Assembly (NCBI GenBank): GCA_024224995.1 | Contig: JAAENB010000494.1 | Span: 1-20,593 of the forward strand | DNA length: 20,593 nucleotides | Origin: a bacterium | GTDB lineage: Bacteria; Spirochaetota; UBA4802; UBA5550 | Direction of reading: 5' to 3' | Shown: positions 16,881 to 20,593 of the stretch, piece by piece | Numbering within the stretch: the first letter of the stretch is position 1 | Layout: each line of letters begins with the position of its first letter | Position numbers and translations under genes: made by a program | Notes under the pieces: model-generated | What the model was told of the DNA's origin: nothing | Database searches by the model: none | The model's input: the letters and a program-made list of their open reading frames with translations, nothing else

Positions 16881-19010
16881 TCAGGAATTTGAGGGATTGC
16901 AAGTGTTTTTTGAGGTAAATTTTTTTACCAGGACAACCCGGTTTCCTTTTGTATTAAATTCAATTGAATCAAAAATATCCTGAGCCATGATAAGTCCCCG
17001 GCCATGAGATTCCTTTTTTTTATTTCTATCGGAGATATCAAATCGCATGATTTTTTTATAATCAAAACCGTCTCCTTCATCGGTGATTATATATTGGACC
17101 CCCTGTTCGTCTATCTCGAAATCAATGGAGACCTTTCTGTCTTTGTTTATCTCGCCCGTCTGCCGGTTTGCCAGTACGGTTAAGTAATTACTGCTGAGCA
17201 GCGCTTCGGTTTTTTTATCGTACGATATATTCAGGTTGCCGTGTTCTATCGCGTTAGTAATTATTTCCCGTAATCCAATACGGACCAGGTTGACTGTTAC
17301 GGGCTTTATATACGTATAAAGATTCCGCGTTAAGCGAAAGGTTATTTCATCGAGAATATGAATGAAATTACCAATGAGCATCTTCTGTTTTTCCGAAACA
17401 AAATAAGTAAGAAATGCGTCTTCGCTTATGCTCCGGGCTTTTCCCAGGATCTCATGTTTTCCTTCGGTATTAAGATATTCCAGGTGTACCTGCATTTCTT
17501 TAAATTCCGTGTGAATGGGGAGCTTAAACCGGGTCTTAAAAGAAACGGGCTTTCTTTTTTTCGCGAATATTTCAAACTGCTGCCGGACTAATTGTTTTGC
17601 CATCGCTGCTCTGCCTGGTTCTTCATATAACAGGCAGGAAAATTCTTTTGACAGAACGGATTCCGGAGTGACCAATAAGATGGCTTTAATCGCTTTGTTA
17701 ACTGAAATAAAACGTAATTTTTCATCTAAGGTGAATATAATATCGGTAGAGCCCTCAACAAGGGACTGGTATTTTTCCTGGGCTTTTTCTTTTTCCCGGT
17801 TTATAATATTAATCCTGTCGGCAAGGGCAAGAGAAAGAAGGACCACTTCAATTGAAGTGCCAATAAGAACAGCGTTATACGTTATGAAATTTAAGGGAAT
17901 AATGCCCGACAAACTTAAGGGACCAAGCGTTCCGCCTACTAAGGGGAAAATCCAGGCAGTTAAAAAGTACCTGGCCGGTTTGTATTTTTTCTGGAGACAC
18001 CGTATTCCTGAAATTAATATGGTATTCGCGGTCATGAAAACCGCGACTGTGTTTATTTGTATAGCTATTTGGTACGGAAGAATGAAGGTGACGGCTGTAA
18101 TAAACAGCATACAAAAAATAGCAATAAGAAATATTTTATTCATTACGGGGAAAAGTTTTTTGGTTTGTAAATATTCCCGGGAGAACAGGAACGCGCTGAA
18201 ACAGGACGTGCTCATGGTAAAAAGAACAGCGTAATTTGCCCACATGGGATGTTTGGGCCATAAATATTCAAAGGAATGGCCGTAAAATGACAGGTGCACG
18301 AGTATGATGATGAATATATGAATCACGTAGAACAGGTAGGCCCGTTCTCGTATTGAAAAATAAATAAAAAGATTATACAAAACCATTATCATTATTATGC
18401 CGTAAAAAATTCCTATGACGATTTGTTTGTTATTTATCTTTTCCCGCATACCCGTTTTTGACCGGAGAATAAGGGGGGCCTGCAAAGAACCGGAGGTTTG
18501 TATTCGCAGGTATATTGTTTTTGCCGTACCTGGTTTTAGCGGTATTTTGAATACAAAATTATGGAAATGAACCGGGCGGCTTGTGAACGGTAAGCGGTCC
18601 CCGGTTTTAATTTCCTTCCAGCCTCCTTTGGGAAGAGGGAAATACAGGGTGACATAGTCGAGATGTGGATAGTCCACTTCAAGCATCCATTCTTTTTCCC
18701 GCTGGTTTTTTTTGTTGCCGGAATAGAGGAGGGTGCATCGTACCCAGCAGGCCGGGGTCTTAAAACCCAGGTTGAGCCGTGTGTTGTTATTTTGTATGAA
18801 TCTATTATTGTACTGAGAAGAGGTGATATCCTTAATTGACAGGGTTCGCTTTTTGTCCTCAAAATATTCAAGATATTTGTTGAGCTTGTAATTATCTTGT
18901 TCGTCATGAATAACAAGAGGTACTCCCGGGAATACTGGGCAGGGTAGAATGAGCACGAAAAGTAGTATGATAAAAAAGACCGGTTTTGGGATGTTAATCT
19001 TTTTAGCCAT
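16881..19010 (-). CDS. 7TM-DISM membrane receptor with PAS and RsbW-like ATPase domain (copy A)
   Basis: This is a close paralogue of the next gene, clearly more than half identical by eye and collinear throughout. From ATG 19010 it has 709 residues: signal peptide (KPVFFIILLFVLIL), DISM extracellular domain with CWVRCTLLYSG and WMLEVDYPHLDYVTLY, seven membrane helices with YNLFIYFSIRERAYLFYVIH, PAS-like segment (SLVEGSTDIIFTLDEKLRF) and RsbW-like ATPase with NAIEHGN, DEGDGF and HGRGL. G1 differs from its paralogue at one position (DEGDGF against DEGAGF). It lacks a HisKA region. The frame is open upstream to a TTG at 19103, but alignment with the paralogue's signal peptide favours ATG 19010; the ribosome site is weak (AAAGAA). 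It is first in a two-gene operon. The C-terminal few residues differ from the paralogue. Confidence 0.9.
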   Translation of the reverse strand: MAKKINIPKPVFFIILLFVLILPCPVFPGVPLVIHDEQDNYKLNKYLEYFEDKKRTLSIKDITSSQYNNRFIQNNNTRLNLGFKTPACWVRCTLLYSGNKKNQREKEWMLEVDYPHLDYVTLYFPLPKGGWKEIKTGDRLPFTSRPVHFHNFVFKIPLKPGTAKTIYLRIQTSGSLQAPLILRSKTGMREKINNKQIVIGIFYGIIMIMVLYNLFIYFSIRERAYLFYVIHIFIIILVHLSFYGHSFEYLWPKHPMWANYAVLFTMSTSCFSAFLFSREYLQTKKLFPVMNKIFLIAIFCMLFITAVTFILPYQIAIQINTVAVFMTANTILISGIRCLQKKYKPARYFLTAWIFPLVGGTLGPLSLSGIIPLNFITYNAVLIGTSIEVVLLSLALADRINIINREKEKAQEKYQSLVEGSTDIIFTLDEKLRFISVNKAIKAILLVTPESVLSKEFSCLLYEEPGRAAMAKQLVRQQFEIFAKKRKPVSFKTRFKLPIHTEFKEMQVHLEYLNTEGKHEILGKARSISEDAFLTYFVSEKQKMLIGNFIHILDEITFRLTRNLYTYIKPVTVNLVRIGLREIITNAIEHGNLNISYDKKTEALLSSNYLTVLANRQTGEINKDRKVSIDFEIDEQGVQYIITDEGDGFDYKKIMRFDISDRNKKKESHGRGLIMAQDIFDSIEFNTKGNRVVLVKKFTSKNTCNPSNS

Positions 19011-19020
19011 AATATTCTTT

Positions 19021-19049
19021 ATACTATACGAAACAGTATCAATATTCAA
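19021..19049 (-). promoter_or_regulatory. Weak promoter or operator candidate before the 7TM operon
   Basis: On the minus strand TTGAAT (19049-19044) is followed after 15 bases by TATAGT or after 17 by TAGTAT. The inverted pair ATACT (19021-19025) and AGTAT (19035-19039) overlaps it. If used, transcription would begin only a few bases before ATG 19010. This is the best match seen but is not strong. Confidence 0.25.
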
Positions 19050-19107
19050 GTGTTTTTTTGACTGCTTTCGCGTTGGGTCGAATATATTTCCGGGCAAACA
19101 CAACCTG

Positions 19108-19366
19108 GTTTCTTAAGAGCAGCTGACCCCGTGGTGGCGTCTTAATATAAGGTATATCGAATTATGTTTTTCGGTATATTGAGACACGTTGTAGCGGGGA
19201 AAAAATACGTCAGAAACAAAATTGTATTGCGAGCTGCATCTGGCCTGGAAGCATCCCCCTCTTCTAAATGTGAGGACTGTTTGAGCAACGCGAGTTCCGC
19301 AGCATTTAGAAGAGGGGGATGCTTCCAGGCCCGCGCACAAGCAAAATTATTTAGTTTCTTAAGAGC
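19108..19366 (+). repeat. Palindromic hairpin repeat, copy 3, with 13-bp direct repeats at its ends
   Basis: Perfect 29-bp arms (19242-19270, 19303-19331) enclose a 32-base loop identical to that of copy 1. Compared with copy 1 the stem has one double change: T38-A107 became C19252-G19321. The left part carries CTGACCCC (19123-19130) and GGGGAAAAAATACGTCAG (19196-19213) enclosing about 65 bases that form an imperfect AT-rich palindrome. GTTTCTTAAGAGC occurs at 19108-19120 and again at 19354-19366, bracketing the unit. The right copy overlaps the TAA stop (19361-19359, minus strand) of the AraC gene. Together with 19011-19107 this fills the gap between the 7TM operon and the AraC gene; no gene is seen there. 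Confidence 0.9.
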
Positions 19367-20447
19367 TATGAGCATCCCGGAGTTCTACCGGGGATTTGCC
19401 GGTAAATTTTCTAAAAGCGGAATTAAATGCCGATTTGGAACTGAAGCCTACCTGGAAACAAATAGAGATTACGCTCTGTTCCGGGTTTTCCAGCAGGAGT
19501 TTTTTTGCTTCTTCAACGCGGAAGGAGTTTATGAAATTGGGAAAACTCATGGCGTGTTTTTCATTGAGGTACTGCGACAGCTGGTGAGGAGAAATTGAAA
19601 GACGCTCTGCCGTAAGGGGAAGGCTTAAATCACAATCGCGATACAGGAACTCTTCGGTCATGAGCAGCGCCAGGTGATCATTTACCAGGTCCGTATTAAG
19701 GCCCTTAATGAGCGATTTCCGGTAGCGTTTGTTTCTTATTTCCCGTTTCAGGAGCCGGAAAAAACCGGGGGAGCGGCTGTGCGCGAGAAAGATGCCCATG
19801 TGAATTACGGCCAGGGAAAGCCCGCCTGTCACCAGGAGATATTTATTGGAAAATAAAAAACCTCCTGCCAGGAGCAGAACCGTGAAAATGGCAAGCCCGT
19901 TGGCTGCGACTATCACCCTTACTTCTTCTTTTATTTGTTCTTCTCCCCAGGCAAGTAAAATGTTTTTAAGCAGGTATAATAAATATAACAGGACCAGTAC
20001 TGCTGCCATAAAGATAAAAGGGGCGAACCAGAGAGACAGGGGATCGGCAAGCGCTTTTTTCAGCCAGGTATGCATGGTATGTTCCGGGAACCCGTGGCAG
20101 ATTATTTCCGCGATAAAGACTATTCCGGCCGGGATAAACTGCAGCTTCATTTTGAGGGAGATGCGGAATTCCGGGTATACAAGGGAATAGAAATAAATGT
20201 AATCAACAGGACCGATGAGCCAGAGCGCCGTTATAAAAAAGAATATGGATATGGGATGAGTAAACACAATGCCCCGTGACAGGAGAACGGAGCCCAGGAT
20301 TATCACGCCGTTGCACATAAGCAGAATGGCACAAAAATAATTCGCCCGGTCGCGTTTTTTCCCCGTTAGCTGTTCCAGCGCCATAAGAACACAGAGACCG
20401 GTGCCGAAAAAGGATATGACTGAGGCGATATCGAAATAGTGTTCCAT
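19359..20447 (-). CDS. Membrane-anchored AraC-family transcriptional regulator
   Basis: From ATG 20447 the protein has 362 residues. The N-terminal two-thirds contains about seven hydrophobic helices (about 5-225). The C-terminal part (about 250-358) is an AraC-type double helix-turn-helix: LSISPHQLSQYLNE in the first, and ISICFQVGFSSKSAFNSAFRKFTGKSP with the family signature in the second. Integral-membrane AraC regulators of this kind are common in spirochaetes and Bacteroidota. It should sense a membrane or external cue and bind DNA near the inner membrane. A frame from TTG 20459 exists, but ATG 20447 has an excellent GAGAGGA four bases upstream. That ribosome-site region resembles the right end of the hairpin repeat. 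The stop codon lies inside repeat copy 3. The target is unknown; the adjacent 7TM operon is one possibility. Confidence 0.92.
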   Translation of the reverse strand: MEHYFDIASVISFFGTGLCVLMALEQLTGKKRDRANYFCAILLMCNGVIILGSVLLSRGIVFTHPISIFFFITALWLIGPVDYIYFYSLVYPEFRISLKMKLQFIPAGIVFIAEIICHGFPEHTMHTWLKKALADPLSLWFAPFIFMAAVLVLLYLLYLLKNILLAWGEEQIKEEVRVIVAANGLAIFTVLLLAGGFLFSNKYLLVTGGLSLAVIHMGIFLAHSRSPGFFRLLKREIRNKRYRKSLIKGLNTDLVNDHLALLMTEEFLYRDCDLSLPLTAERLSISPHQLSQYLNEKHAMSFPNFINSFRVEEAKKLLLENPEQSVISICFQVGFSSKSAFNSAFRKFTGKSPVELRDAHSS

Positions 20448-20521
20448 ATGTCCTCTCAAGAAACTCTTTTTAAATAGGGCCGGTTCCCGAAGATTTTATC
20501 CCGGGGCCATGCTCTGTTTCA

Positions 20522-20564
20522 CGGGGTTGAAACCCCGAGCTACAACACGTCGCCCCGCTGGGGC
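20522..20564. repeat. Double hairpin repeat upstream of the AraC gene
   Basis: CGGGGT (20522-20527) with ACCCCG (20532-20537) and GCCCC (20552-20556) with GGGGC (20560-20564) form two neighbouring stem-loops, joined by AGCTACAACACGT. It looks like a short palindromic dispersed repeat. Bases 20448-20593 contain no gene; they should hold the AraC promoter, but I see no convincing one. Confidence 0.5.
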
Positions 20565-20593
20565 TATTCTGTCTTGGGTCAGCATTGAACCAA

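Noticed and set aside
19011..19103. TTG start at 19103 for the first 7TM receptor
   Set aside because: The extra 31 residues have no counterpart in the paralogue and precede its signal peptide.
1..19366. CRISPR-like repetition
   Set aside because: The three repeats are thousands of bases apart, with no regular spacers and no cas genes.
19164..19598. Open frame of 144 codons on the + strand
   Set aside because: It runs through repeat copy 3 and then antisense to the AraC helix-turn-helix region, which has clear family motifs.

Overview
The window looks like chromosomal DNA from a free-living or environmental spirochaete (Spirochaetota, possibly near the Leptospira lineage). This is inferred from gene content: two 7TM-DISM receptors, a membrane-anchored AraC-type regulator, large hybrid histidine kinases and a receiver-SpoIIE phosphatase. 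No rRNA, tRNA or marker gene is present to prove it. No prophage, CRISPR array or transposase gene was seen.

Layout. Bases 1-3847 hold a palindromic repeat (copy 1) and a fused 5-oxoprolinase-type hydantoinase whose two halves are joined by a linker that reads like an intergenic repeat. Bases 3848-4178 are a leader with a good sigma70-like promoter and repeat copy 2. Bases 4179-8441 are a two-gene operon: a Cache/PAS hybrid histidine kinase and a receiver-PP2C (RsbU/SpoIIE-like) phosphatase. A structured 140-base gap and an unrecognised 170-residue protein follow on the + strand. Everything after 9110 that is coding lies on the minus strand: a second hybrid kinase with a periplasmic solute-binding sensor, a ParE-type toxin with its antitoxin, an alpha/beta-hydrolase with an extra helical N-terminus, a secreted protein of unknown family, two tandem paralogous 7TM-DISM receptors ending in RsbW-like ATPase domains, repeat copy 3, and a membrane AraC-family regulator. 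The window ends in another double-hairpin repeat.

How it may work together. Much of the window is signal transduction. The REC-SpoIIE phosphatase and the two 7TM-RsbW-like proteins have the enzyme activities of a partner-switching network (PP2C phosphatase against serine kinase). The STAS anti-sigma antagonist and the sigma factor that would complete it are not in the window, so the link is inference. The two hybrid kinases have closely similar kinase cores and the same C-terminal helical tail behind unrelated sensors, as expected of paralogues diversified by sensor exchange.

Most unusual signal. A hairpin repeat occurs three times (28-117, 4046-4133, 19242-19331). Its 28-29 bp stem stays fully paired in all copies through compensatory change: one pair is T-A, T-G and C-G in the three copies, and all three deviations in copy 2 are G-U pairs only when the + strand is the RNA. 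The right end of the repeat runs into the ribosome-binding region of two unrelated genes, and a related sequence precedes a third. This suggests a mobile or shared 5'-leader element under structural selection at the RNA level.
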